Assembly: GCA_965200885.1 (NCBI GenBank) | Contig: OZ241737.1 | Location: forward strand, 2,914,001 to 2,978,000 | Direction of reading: 5' to 3' | From: MPNP01 sp026710155 | GTDB lineage: Bacteria > Pseudomonadota > Alphaproteobacteria > Rhodobacterales > Rhodobacteraceae | Length of the DNA stretch: 64,000 nt | Shown here: positions 8,920 to 17,912 of the stretch, piece by piece | Layout of the letters: every line of letters begins with the position of its first letter | Position numbering within the stretch: the first letter of the stretch is position 1 | Notes under the pieces: model-generated | What the model was told of the DNA's origin: nothing | Databases searched by the model: none | What the model saw: only the letters and a program-made list of their open reading frames with translations | Made by a program: the position numbers and the translations under genes

Positions 8920-9511
8920 CGGGATTACATATTTGATTAAGCAGGTTTACAATTTTCCTTCCGATCCGGATAATCCCACCTGATGAAACTTGGAGATGTC
9001 GCAGAGTTCCAAAGAGGAATCCCGATCACGCGGAAGGATGTTGTCGAAGGGGATGTTCCGGTTGTTTCAGGGTGAAGGAAGCCCGCATGTTTCCACAATG
9101 AGTCCAATCGCGAAGGGGAGGTGATAGCCGTCGCCGGATCGGGAGTGCATGCAGGTTTTGTGGGTTTCCGGACGGTTCCCGTCCGGCTGTCCATTTCCTT
9201 TTCAATCCATGCCGGCAATTCCATTCTGCTGCCAAGACACCTGCATTGGTTTTTGAGAAGGAGGTGACACCACATTCACCACCTGAATGAAGGTGCCGGT
9301 GTTCCCCATGTATACATCAGAGACCTGCAAACCATTCCAATATCCCCCCATCGAGGAACAGGCGGGGATTGTTGGAAAACTGGATTGCTGGGAGGAATTG
9401 ACCAGGGAATTGACGAGGGAAATCGAATTGAGGCAATCCCTGTTTGGGCATTATCTTGACAAACTGGTGGATTGATCGCTTCAGGTGTGCTTAATCAAAT
9501 ATGTAATCCCG
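8920..9511 (+). mobile_element. 592-bp non-autonomous TIR element, copy 1
   Basis: Perfect 24-bp terminal inverted repeats (CGGGATTACATATTTGATTA continuing AGCA on the left, its complement on the right ending at 9511). Flanked by the 8-bp direct duplication AATAAAAA at 8912-8919 and 9512-9519. It sits inside the EcoRI-like gene, which continues in homology on both sides. There is no transposase; the interior is almost filled by a decayed HsdS recognition domain in the same direction as the host gene. A second, inverted, nearly identical copy lies at 27606-28198. Eight-base duplications are known from several families (ISL3, IS1595, IS66, IS256), so the mobilising transposase is not determined. 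Confidence 0.92.
8983..9475 (+). pseudogene. type I restriction HsdS target-recognition domain fragment inside the TIR element
   Basis: From ATG 8983 the frame reads KLGDVAEFQRGIPITRKD and VEGDVPVVSG, then a TGA at 9073-9075, then continues in frame with ACFHNESNREGEVIAVAGSG and FSIHAGNSILLPRHLHWFL. After another TGA near 9262 and frame changes it ends with GVPHVYIRDLQTIPI, PPIEEQAGIVGKLD and a helical tail finishing at 9475. The order (recognition domain, phvy..dL..i.iP segment, P..eQ..Iv helix) is that of the C-terminal half of a type I specificity subunit. Both element copies share the stops, so it was already dead when copied. It covers over 80 percent of the element. Confidence 0.85.
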
Positions 9512-9695
9512 AATAAAAACCATTGCCAGAATATTTATGTTGAATTAGATGGAAAGGTACCAATGCTTCAAGTAGCTTCATTCTATTTCCAAAGTAAACC
9601 ATGGAATGCAGAGGATATGGCTGAAGTTCTTTGGGACATGGTTATGACCTCCCCAAATATTCAGTCAGATTCCCTACCGAAAAGAAGAAAATAAA

Positions 9696-10570
9696 ATGAA
9701 CAGATCGCACCATAATTCTGGCTGCAAGGCCATAAATGCCATGACCCACGATAGAAAAAACATTCATCCCTTCAAGGATTGCAGTTGGATATACCGGAAG
9801 TGACCAAGCACGTTGTGACAGTATCGGACTGTTGTAATTTGCTTTCCCAATTACCTGACGAATCCATTCAACTAATCATTTGTGATCCACCTTACAACAT
9901 CATGTTGGCTGATTGGGATAATCACGAAAATTATATTGAATGGGCAAGTACATGGCTTCAGGAAGCCGAACGGGTATTACAACCTACAGGTAACATTGTA
10001 ATCTTTGGTGGACTTCAATATCAGGGTGAAGCCGGTAGTGGTGATCTTCTATCAATTATCCAGCACATACGGGAAAAAAGCAATATGCTCTTGGCAAACC
10101 TTATTATCTGGAACTACCCAAACGGTATGAGTGCTAAACAATTTTTCGCTAATCGTCATGAGGAATTTGATTTGGATTCCGTACGGGAACCATATGATGA
10201 AGAAACTAAGAAAATTTACCGTAAGGACAAGCGATTAAATCCGGAGACCCTTGAGAAAGGGAGAAACCCGACAAATGTTTGGCAGATTTGTCGATTGAAC
10301 GGAAATTCACTTGAACGGGTGGGACACCCAACACAAAAACCTCGATCTATAATTAAACGACTTGTACGCTCTTTGTCATACCCCGGTTCAACACTTTTAG
10401 ACTTCTTCGGTGGAAGTGGAATCACTACTCGTGTTGCCATAGAAGAAAGGCGCCATAGCGGGTCATGTGACACGGACCCTGCTTTCCTTGGTTATGCGTC
10501 TCAACAAATTAAAAAATATTAATGAGAACTTGATAAACCCGCTGCCTACTTTCGAGTTGAGTGAAAGTCT
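9696..10570 (+). pseudogene. RsrI-type beta-class adenine methyltransferase, decayed
   Basis: Starts at ATG 9696 with NRSHHNSG, matching the opening of M.RsrI as I recall it. That frame hits TGA at 9801; the homologous reading has moved to the frame of 9779-10522, so there is a frameshift near 9770-9785. The body is clear: DPPYNIMLADWD (motif IV), FGGLQYQGEAGSGDL, NGMSAKQFFANRHEE, GRNPTNVW, GHPTQKP and LDFFGGSG (motif I). Relative to M.RsrI about 11 residues are missing between RHEE and FDLD (near 10165), an in-frame deletion. A further frameshift in the A-rich stretch near 10510 moves the C-terminal similarity to another frame (ENLINP). Cognate partner of the EcoRI-like relic; both halves appear inactive. 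Confidence 0.9.
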
Positions 10571-10713
10571 AAATTCAAGTCATCCAGTATTTACTTCTAT
10601 CAAGCATCAAGTCTCTCCGACCAGGACAAGCAAAGCATTCTTTACAATTTCAATAAATATACCGAAACCGGGATTTATAACTGAGTCATTGCATAAAACC
10701 GGTTTGATGTTCT

Positions 10714-11595
10714 CTACATGCCTTGAATCTTTATACTCATATCAAGCCAGATCGTTTCCCCTGTCTTTACTTTTTGCATACCGGCAAACCTGTTCCATCT
10801 TTGATCATGCATGGCATTGGTTACATGGCTGACGGGTTCCGCGCAAATTGCATCAAGATCCTTATTGATATAGACATGAAGATTATTGGCACTTGAAGAA
10901 ATTATTACCTCTGCATCAATTCTTTCCAATGACAATTTGGCACTTCCTTCCCAATTCCCAAAGCACGAATCAATCCCATTATTATGTCTTGAACTCAATA
11001 AGACTTGCTTGTTTTCCAATTCATTGTAGGAAGTAGGCATGTATCGCTGATCTGTTTCAAACTTTCCACCGGCAAAGAATTCAACTTTTCCCTCACCCCC
11101 TGACAGGTTGAACCATGGATGGAAACCCAAGCCTGCTAAAATCCAGTCAAAGTGGTTGTTGCAATACCCTACCCGAGATACCAAGCCATTTTCCTCTGAT
11201 ACTTGAAATTCCTGGAAACCGATTCCAACGTTCCTTTCCTCAGCGGTTTTTAGTGGTGTTGACAGGGAACAGAAACCCTTCCGAACCTCCTGAGGTGTCC
11301 ATGTCCCCGTAACCCCCAAACCATGAATTGCACAGGATTCCGGTGTCCAGTTTTTGCTGACAGCCAAGGGTCCCTCACTCGTCACGATATTTGGTTGGGA
11401 CAATCTGTTACTAAATGGAACCATGACAAAGGAACCATAGAGTGGAATCCTGTCCTGATCATGATTGTTTGCCGGCTTGGGCTTCAATAAATCAATTGTC
11501 TTTCCCTTTGTTGAATAGACAAGAGTTTCAATCCTTCCACCCTCCTCTGGATTGACTTTGATCACATAACTTTTTGAGGAAATTTCCAGAAGCAT
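10714..11595 (-). CDS. aldose 1-epimerase (galactose mutarotase) family protein
   Basis: 293 residues with mutarotase-family motifs: YGSFVMVPFSNRL near residue 53 (the Asn-Arg sugar-binding pair), AIHGLGVTGTW near 91 (the catalytic-region His), and FHPWFNLSGGEG near 138 (second His). The general acid/base Glu is expected near the C-terminus. It interconverts alpha and beta anomers of a hexose. The gene is intact between decayed DNA on both sides. Its sugar is not evident; the SDR at 14.7 kb and the lactonase at the left edge could belong to the same sugar-oxidation chemistry, which is inference. Confidence 0.85.
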   Translation of the reverse strand: MLLEISSKSYVIKVNPEEGGRIETLVYSTKGKTIDLLKPKPANNHDQDRIPLYGSFVMVPFSNRLSQPNIVTSEGPLAVSKNWTPESCAIHGLGVTGTWTPQEVRKGFCSLSTPLKTAEERNVGIGFQEFQVSEENGLVSRVGYCNNHFDWILAGLGFHPWFNLSGGEGKVEFFAGGKFETDQRYMPTSYNELENKQVLLSSRHNNGIDSCFGNWEGSAKLSLERIDAEVIISSSANNLHVYINKDLDAICAEPVSHVTNAMHDQRWNRFAGMQKVKTGETIWLDMSIKIQGM

Positions 11596-11825
11596 TATTA
11601 CTTCTCAATTCAGATAGAAACTTTAATTGGCTCTTCTCCAAACTATAGTGGGTCGTCTCCATTTATGAAATAGAATGCTGCTCCAAAAATGTTGTTGGAT
11701 AGCAAGCCCAAGTGGTTTTAAATACCCCAGTATAATTTCAATGACAGGGAAAGGAAGCGATGACAAGACAGAATGTACCGAAATTTGACCTCAACCGGGA
11801 GTCCATCACCCAATTGCTTGATATC

Positions 11826-12060
11826 CTGCCCCTCCTAGTAGGTTGTCGAACTGGAAGTTGCCCTCGAGGAGCGGGAAGTGCTGTTTCATACGCCCACGAT
11901 GGAAATGAACGGCTGGCCTGGCCTGAGTGTGGATGCAAGAGTCCGGAATATGATCATCGGGAACGCAGGTGGTGTGATCTGGATAACTTGGATTATCAAA
12001 CAGGCTCTTCCCCTAATTTCAGATTTCCTGACATCGGGGTTGGTTTTGACCAACTATAAT
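11826..12060 (+). pseudogene. ISL3-type transposase, N-terminal zinc-finger fragment
   Basis: Spread over two frames the translation gives VVELEVALEEREV, then WPECGCKSPEYDHRERRWCD and LDNLDYQT. This resembles the N-terminal region of ISL3/IS204-type transposases (C..CG ... yDhreRrWrhLD...yqt). One of the expected first cysteines is changed to Trp-Pro, and the reading is broken before and after. No terminal repeats are recognised. The downstream half of such a transposase occurs 250 bases further on but on the opposite strand. Confidence 0.5.
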
Positions 12061-12309
12061 CCATCGTTTTTGAATGAAAGAGACCAGTACCGAAGTTGAT
12101 GCGGCCATAAGTAAAAGTCCTGAACTCCTATGATTGAGGTTGGTCGGGAGGTGGTCAAAATTTGAAATGATAAATCATGGTAAAAACAAGAGTGTGGTCA
12201 AATATGGTCACCAATTCCATTCGGTAGATTCCTTCAAAATCCCTTTGGTAATGTGATGAAACATAGATGATTCTGTTGAATTTTTATTTTGGGGTGCCGG
12301 GTAAAGAGG

Positions 12310-12717
12310 TCATCGTTGCTCCTCCTTACCCAAAGATCCGGACATGCCTGCATTAAAGCATCCTGTTTCTCGCATGTCAGATTCGCTCATTAGGCATGGA
12401 TTGACTGTGCAACCTTGACTTTGGGAATCGGGTATCGTCTTGGTATTGAGTTGAGTTGTCCCCACCTCATAAATCCATTTCGGTATCCCTGCCCAAGCCA
12501 TCTTTTCCAGCTCAGGACAACAACCTCTAAATCGGGACAGTTGTTTGCTGTCAGGCCGTAATAGGCACCGCAATGGCATTTGCTTAATCCGGGATTTCAG
12601 GTAAACCCGGTCAAGTTCTGTGGTGTCCGACAGAACAGGAGCACTTTCTTCATTCGAATATCGCCCCCATTCAAAGGCCACATCATCCAAACCCTCGTCA
12701 TTTCATTGACCCTCCAT
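12310..12717 (-). pseudogene. ISL3-type transposase, C-terminal fragment (degenerate)
   Basis: The minus-strand translation has TTELDRVYLKSRIKQM, then KMAWAGIPKWIYEVGTT and NPCLMSESD. These follow the pattern of the C-terminal part of ISL3-family transposases (l.tarAY.lk..lq, WA..s.ip.m...artik, and Ng.lEg.Ns.iq). Conserved catalytic positions are replaced and frames shift, so it is a relic at best. It lies head-to-head with the N-terminal fragment at 11.8-12.1 kb, implying two different insertions or an inversion. The similarity is by eye and moderate. Confidence 0.4.
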
Positions 12718-14068
12718 GGATTAATACCTGTTGGCAACCATTCCCAACAGGTACAACCATGATTGGACAGAACTCTCAGGTTTTTTTCGGCAATCCGCAA
12801 GCGGGGTACAACCCGATTATTTTGACATGATATCCCTTCCAATTGGTCACATGCTCATTCATGGTTTTTATTCAAGCCTAACTACAAGCTCTCCCATCTT
12901 GATATCATACAACAGTTTCAGAAATCTGGACATGGCGAAAGGAGGGTTGCTGTAATTCCCTTTTACCTTTAGCAATACTTAGCGTGCCTCCCTTGGATAA
13001 CGGTCCCAAATCATGCCAAGGAGGGCACCCACCGATGGGTTCAATTCTGAATTGGGCAAGGTATTCCTGTGGAAAGTCTCCCAGATCTTCAGTGGCGATA
13101 TATTGTGTTCCACATGGCGGTCATCATGTCGCCCTCGGTGTGTTCTGGCTGTCCCCCCCGTGCACATTATCTTTGGACCCACCACCAGACGGAAACATCG
13201 CACCATTCCGCATAGGGGGACTGACCGGCGGCCTGATGCTCTGCACTTGGCCATGTAGGAGGTCCACAATTCCAAGTACTGTCATGAGGGCCAAAGGAGG
13301 CTACATAACCTCCGCCACTTGTCTCGACTATTTTTCCCGTCAGGCGAATGACCATGGTGTGGCGGGCCCTTTTGTTATAAGCATTATTGCTTGATGCTCC
13401 CCACCATTGCGACGGATTCCACCAGTTGCTACATTTCTGAAGCGTTATAGCCTGACTCAGATCCAGCATGTCGTTGTTGGCATTCATTATCCGGTAGAAG
13501 TTGGAATTATCGCCAGAAGGACAGTTTTCCACTATTCTTGCCGGATGATATAAGTAATACGGAGTACCGTCTCTTTCCTGACCCGCCGGCCCCTGCTGCC
13601 TGCCGGGTAGGATTTGGAATTCAACCATGTTGACCATGTTAGCGGGTGCCGAGGACGGTAGCGTCCAGCCAAGGCGGATTGCGGATGGTGCCTGATGTGT
13701 AGGTCATGGACTTCCACCATGCGACCCGGCATCTTTCCGGGCTTCGCAACATGCTGTCTCAAGGAGAAGCGGCATCACAAATGGCGCCGCGTCCTACGCC
13801 ATGGGCTGGGCGGGGTCGACAGGGTGACCAGGACATACCCATCGGGTCGGGGATTGCCTGAGCGGCAAACAGGACCCATGTCGGTGGGCGTCCCGGGAAA
13901 TCGGGCATGCGGTGGGGAATGGAAGGAGGACAGGCGGTTCCGGCCTTCCGTTCGCTGGTGAAATCGAAGAGGCTCGACAGCGCATGGGAAAGGACCATGG
14001 TGGAAATTGACCGGAGGGAACCCGACAATGACAATCGGGAAGGACATGGCAAAGGCAGCCTGAAATGA
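12718..14068. other. degenerate region with no recognisable gene
   Basis: About 1.35 kb with broken reading frames on both strands. The longest is minus-strand 13167-13637, which includes YYLYHPARIVENC and FYRIMNANNDMLDLSQAI and has a protein-like but unrecognised composition. From about 13600 to 14050 the DNA is visibly richer in G+C than its surroundings. This looks like decayed, probably transferred DNA; I cannot name any product and do not support a coding call. Confidence 0.5.
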
Positions 14069-14359
14069 TCAATCATGTCGCAATATGAGATTCCACACCT
14101 GTTGGGCCATGGCAGTCGGTTGAACCAGCCCTTGTGAGTGTTTCATGTCACGATCAGTCCTGTAGTTTATCACATCCCCGTACCTGACCTTCCTCTTGGT
14201 TTTGTTCATAACAAAAGGTATCTTTTTTTCTTCCCACAGGAATTCAAGATAGGATTCGGGAACATTGAGAAGCAGGGCGGTTTCATGGGGGGATCCTTTT
14301 GCCAGATAAAAAATACCTGGATATGTTCCGGATAGATTCCACAATATTGCCCGCGGCAA
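14069..14359 (-). pseudogene. excisionase/antitoxin-type helix-turn-helix protein, N-terminally truncated
   Basis: The 96-residue reading contains SPHETALLLNVPESYLEFL, KKIPFVMNK and KVRYGDVINYRTDRD, then a short helical tail. The order matches the excisionase-family MerR-like domain of antitoxins that precede PIN toxins (tt.eAA.lLnVsr.yl..LLe.g.IPf...g.hRRv...D...Y). The usual N-terminal 60-70 residues are not in frame, and the DNA after it gives no PIN domain. It is best read as a solitary antitoxin relic. Expression is not evident. Confidence 0.45.
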
Positions 14360-14737
14360 ACTCCATATGTCCCGTTATTGAATATACCCTTGTTCTCCGG
14401 AATTTTCAACATTTGTTTCCAATTTCATGGTCAAACCTCTTTACGACTCAAAATCATAGAATGTTTCAAGATCTGCAATCTCCGTGTTAAACCTCCATGT
14501 GATTTTACATAAAGTACCAGAAAGGTCTAAATAAACAATTTTGCGAACATACCAATCATCCAACAGTATTATCCAAACTCGGCTTAAATTCATTTTCAAA
14601 AGTATGGACTCCTGTCATTTTTGGTTATCTGTGCCGCTTCACTTTGGGTTTCATATTGCTATAATTCCAACTTTAGATATAATTCAACGCTCATTTGAAA
14701 TAAATATCTGAACCTTATCCAGCAATTGAGAAATCAC
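14360..14737. other. AT-rich intergenic region before the SDR gene
   Basis: About 380 bases without a supported gene. It marks the right edge of the decayed 11.6-14.4 kb segment and presumably holds the promoter of the SDR gene, but no convincing -35/-10 pair stands out. Confidence 0.5.
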
Positions 14738-15517
14738 ATGACCAACAGTATTCCATTGAGCAAAGTCAAATATTATTGCCTTGAAGGCAGAAATGTCTTT
14801 ATTTCAGGTGGTGCAACTGGTATCGGCAAATCCCTTGTGGAAGATTTTGCCAAACAGGGATCAGTCGTTGGTTTTGTCGATATCACCGCCAAGGAAGGAC
14901 AGGCCCTGGCAGATGGCCTTAACGAACATGGGCATCAGGTGGAGTTCACGCAGTGTGATATCACGGAAACCCAAAATTACCAGACTGTCATCCAGGACTT
15001 TATTGAACGCAACGGTCCTTGCAAGGCCTTGCTCAATAATGCGGCCAATGATACAAGACATGGATGGTCTGATGTTACACCAGAGCAATTCAACAAGATT
15101 ATTTCGGTAAATCTGAAGCACAGCTTTTTTGCTATCCAGACCGTACTCCCGAGCATGATTGATTCGGGAGGTGGTTCCATCATCAACTTTGGCTCTTCCA
15201 GCTGGTATGTTGGTTCCCAAAATCTCCCTGTCTACGGCACCTCAAAAGCTGGCGTACATGGTATGACAAGGTGCTTTGCAACCGATCTGGGAAAGCATAA
15301 TATCAGGGTCAACACCATAGTGCCGGGATGGATTATGACACAAAGACAGTTGGATTTGTGGGTCGATGAAAAAGCCGAGGAAACACTTGATCAAAACCAA
15401 CGGCTTGCGGGTCGGATTTTACCTGAAGATGTATCAGCCCTTTCGCTATTTCTTGCCTCTGATCAATCCCGCATGTGTTCAGCCCAGAACTTTATAGTCG
15501 ATGCAGGTTGGATTTAG
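14738..15517 (+). CDS. short-chain dehydrogenase/reductase (SDR)
   Basis: 259 residues from ATG 14738 (an in-frame TTG lies 12 bases upstream). Classical SDR: cofactor glycine motif SGGATGIG near residue 24, the acidic NAD-type determinant in FVDIT, NNAAND, the catalytic Ser in FGSSSW, YGTSK with the catalytic Tyr and Lys, and the PGWIMT loop. It oxidises a sugar or alcohol with NAD. Its last four bases overlap the last four of the convergent DUF1989-GcvT gene, so the two transcripts run into each other. The substrate is unknown; it may be unrelated to the amine operon. Confidence 0.92.
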   Translation: MTNSIPLSKVKYYCLEGRNVFISGGATGIGKSLVEDFAKQGSVVGFVDITAKEGQALADGLNEHGHQVEFTQCDITETQNYQTVIQDFIERNGPCKALLNNAANDTRHGWSDVTPEQFNKIISVNLKHSFFAIQTVLPSMIDSGGGSIINFGSSSWYVGSQNLPVYGTSKAGVHGMTRCFATDLGKHNIRVNTIVPGWIMTQRQLDLWVDEKAEETLDQNQRLAGRILPEDVSALSLFLASDQSRMCSAQNFIVDAGWI

Positions 15518-17907
15518 GAATGGTTTCCACGAACACGTTTCTTTTCCGGATCGAAATGTGGAAAAGGCACAATCCTCGCCTTCAGACGTTTTTGTTGCCC
15601 GTCCAACTGCCCGACTTCAAGTTCAGTTCCAAGTTCTGAATGGGTGATATCTACTCGGGCCAAGGCAATTGTTTTACCTAGGATTGGCGATTTCATGGCT
15701 GATGTAATTTCTCCTACCTGAGCCTTGCCTATACGTATGCAATCCCCATTAGAAGGTACCAGTCCAGTTTCAATATCAAGCCCCACGAGTTTTCTGGCCG
15801 GATTTTGCTTTCGTCTTTCCAAGGCCTTCCTGCCTACAAAGTCATCCTGTTTGGAGGCAAGTGGCACGGTAAAGCCAATGCCAGCCTCGAACGGATCGGT
15901 TTGATCTGAAAATTCATAACCCGCAAAGATGAGACCAGCCTCAATCCTCACCAAATCGAGGGCCTCCAAGCCAAATGGTATCATGCCGAATTCCTGACCC
16001 GCATCCCATACGGCATCAAATACCTTTGTTGCATCTTTTGGATGACAAAAGATTTCATAACCCAATTCACCTGTATATCCTGTTCTGCTGACCACACAGG
16101 CAATGCCCTTGGGGCCACCTATCCGTGCCACGGTAAACCTGAACCATGCCAGCTCCTCAATGGAGGATTCTACCGGTGGGGTCCAGAATATTTTTTTCAA
16201 AACCTCCCTCGACTTTGGACCTTGAATGGCGATGTTATGCAATTGATCGGTGGAGTTTCTGACCCAGACATTCAGACCCAACTCCACGGCCTGTTTCTGA
16301 AGCCATAAACCGGATTCATCATTGCCTCCAACCCACCTGAAATTATCCTGCAACCGGAATACCGTCCCGTCATCAATCATGCCTCCATGCTCATAGCACA
16401 TTGCCGTATAAACCACCTGACGGTCAGACAGTTTCCTGATATCCCTAGTTACGCAATGTTGTAAGAGATGTTGTGCATCAGGACCCGTAATTTCATATTT
16501 ACGCAAGGGTGACAAATCCGTTACGATGACTTTCTCCCGGCAAGCCCAATACTCGCCGATGGCACCATGATTGCGTATCGTGTTTGGAAGCCAGTATCCG
16601 CTGTATTCGACGAAATCACGCGTATGTTTGGCAAAACTGTCATAAAAACCGGTTTTTTTCGTTTCAATCAAATCGCCCTCCTGTGACTTGCGATATCCCA
16701 TAGATGGTTTGAAATCCTCGCCCTTGCCATAAGTACGTACCTGTACGTCGGTTGGATTCCACCCATTGGCAGCGTCAATATCACAAGGACAGCCCGTAGA
16801 AACACAAACCAGATCAGTCAATGCCTTGAGCATGACATAATCACCAGGTCGTGACCAGGGATCATCGAATATCATGGCATGATTGCCATCAAGAGCGGTA
16901 TTGAAAAAGAAATTTATGGCAGGCCACCCTTCCCGCTCACGTATTTCATAATGGGCAAGTTTGCGGGACATGTTGGTGGAACAATTCTTGTGTCCCGGAT
17001 ATCCCATATCCTCGTAATACTTGGCAGTACAAGCGAGTCCAAATGCATCATGGCGTCCGCAGGTGTCCTGAACTATCTGAACAAGGGGATCAAAGTCAAC
17101 ATTGAAAAACTTTGAGTAGAGACCCGGTGTCGGGTAAATGGTTCCCCCCAGTGATCTTGTGGCAGTTGGATCAATTTCCCTTTCAAGACCCTTGTCCAGA
17201 TCACGCATCGAAAAGGCCTGGAAATCAGAACACTCCCTGCCCTGTACATCAAGAATCTGGATATATTCACCGGCCTTGACCTCATAAACGAAGGCTTCAC
17301 CAGGCAACACATTGTTGTCAACTATTGGTTCAGCCAATGGTGGCGGTGGTTTTATATGTACGGTTTCATCAATGGGATTGGCCCGTTTCACATAGAGGGC
17401 AATCTCAGTCAGGGTATTTTGTTCCCAAGGCAACATTGAAGTACCAGTCAAGGATACAATCAAAACACCGGTTTGAGAAGAATGGAATCGATCCAATTGA
17501 CCGGCAGGAGTACCCGGGCCATGAAGCAAAACGGCATCACCATCCTCAATGGCAATTCCCATTCTTTGCAGCGAATCAATAGGAAAATCATGACCTGGCA
17601 AGGGATGTGCAATCAATCCAATTGTCCCTTCCGGTTTTCCTGAGCCCTTTGAACCAAGGAATCCGGCGTCCGATTTTCCCTCATGATTGAACATGATCAT
17701 CTCGACAGCCTGGTTGCCCTCCAGATTCAAAATGCCAATTTCATCACCCTCACAGATGGGAATGGTACGACTTCCACCACCAGATACAATGTATCGTTCC
17801 GTACCAGGTTGCAGAATTGGTCTTCCAGGCTCAATAATTCCTCCCCTCTCAAAGGGGACTTCGTATCTGGGTCTGATCTGCTGGACAGCTGCCATTGAAG
17901 TATCCAT
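15514..17907 (-). CDS. tandem DUF1989 - GcvT (aminomethyltransferase-like) fusion protein
   Basis: 797 residues in three parts. Residues about 10-200 are a divergent DUF1989/urea-carboxylase-associated unit. About 205-395 is a canonical DUF1989 with CGRHDAFG, NCSTNM and STGCPCDID, whose Cys/His residues suggest metal binding. About 420-797 is a GcvT-type folate-binding domain (HCVTRDIRKL, HGGMIDDG, IQGPKSREVL, SRTGYTGELGYEI and an EAGLIFAG segment). GcvT domains move one-carbon units to tetrahydrofolate. It is the last gene of the nine-gene operon, five bases after the previous stop, and could accept the carbon released by the operon oxidase. The role of the DUF1989 pair is not known to me. 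Confidence 0.88.
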   Translation of the reverse strand: MDTSMAAVQQIRPRYEVPFERGGIIEPGRPILQPGTERYIVSGGGSRTIPICEGDEIGILNLEGNQAVEMIMFNHEGKSDAGFLGSKGSGKPEGTIGLIAHPLPGHDFPIDSLQRMGIAIEDGDAVLLHGPGTPAGQLDRFHSSQTGVLIVSLTGTSMLPWEQNTLTEIALYVKRANPIDETVHIKPPPPLAEPIVDNNVLPGEAFVYEVKAGEYIQILDVQGRECSDFQAFSMRDLDKGLEREIDPTATRSLGGTIYPTPGLYSKFFNVDFDPLVQIVQDTCGRHDAFGLACTAKYYEDMGYPGHKNCSTNMSRKLAHYEIREREGWPAINFFFNTALDGNHAMIFDDPWSRPGDYVMLKALTDLVCVSTGCPCDIDAANGWNPTDVQVRTYGKGEDFKPSMGYRKSQEGDLIETKKTGFYDSFAKHTRDFVEYSGYWLPNTIRNHGAIGEYWACREKVIVTDLSPLRKYEITGPDAQHLLQHCVTRDIRKLSDRQVVYTAMCYEHGGMIDDGTVFRLQDNFRWVGGNDESGLWLQKQAVELGLNVWVRNSTDQLHNIAIQGPKSREVLKKIFWTPPVESSIEELAWFRFTVARIGGPKGIACVVSRTGYTGELGYEIFCHPKDATKVFDAVWDAGQEFGMIPFGLEALDLVRIEAGLIFAGYEFSDQTDPFEAGIGFTVPLASKQDDFVGRKALERRKQNPARKLVGLDIETGLVPSNGDCIRIGKAQVGEITSAMKSPILGKTIALARVDITHSELGTELEVGQLDGQQKRLKARIVPFPHFDPEKKRVRGNHS

Positions 17908-17912
17908 TCAAC

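Larger units (their letters stand above)
8228..9694 (+). pseudogene. EcoRI/RsrI-type restriction endonuclease, disrupted by an inserted element
   Basis: Translated pieces align along the whole of EcoRI from memory. The N-terminal piece contains QSKRL, then QHELASG and LGIFG; next comes ELSFRHRGEI; the core has IDPGLG, IKPDG (metal-site Asp), VLVSESKHQG (catalytic Glu and Lys), AGNAIERVHKNI and FPYVVFLQG; the C-terminal piece, beyond the insertion, has MLQVASFYF. Damage: a frame change between 8228 and about 8285, an in-frame TGA at 8371-8373, a frame change in the A8 run at 8457-8464, and a 592-bp insertion at 8920-9511. Deleting the insertion and one copy of its 8-bp duplication restores Gly-Met-Glu-Ile-Asn-Lys-Asn-His-Cys. 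The intact enzyme would have cut GAATTC; this copy cannot be made whole. The methyltransferase relic starts one base after its stop. Confidence 0.9.

Noticed and set aside
10467..10832. Plus-strand 121-residue frame after the methyltransferase
   Set aside because: Its first part is the frameshifted C-terminus of the relic and the rest overlaps the aldose epimerase gene; not an independent gene.
13167..13637. Minus-strand 156-residue frame with protein-like text
   Set aside because: No family recognised, no ribosome-binding site, and surrounded by decayed frames; kept only as part of the degenerate region.
13759..14076. Possible PIN toxin after the antitoxin-like relic
   Set aside because: Three overlapping frames are open because of high G+C, but none shows the PIN acidic motifs or the expected opening.
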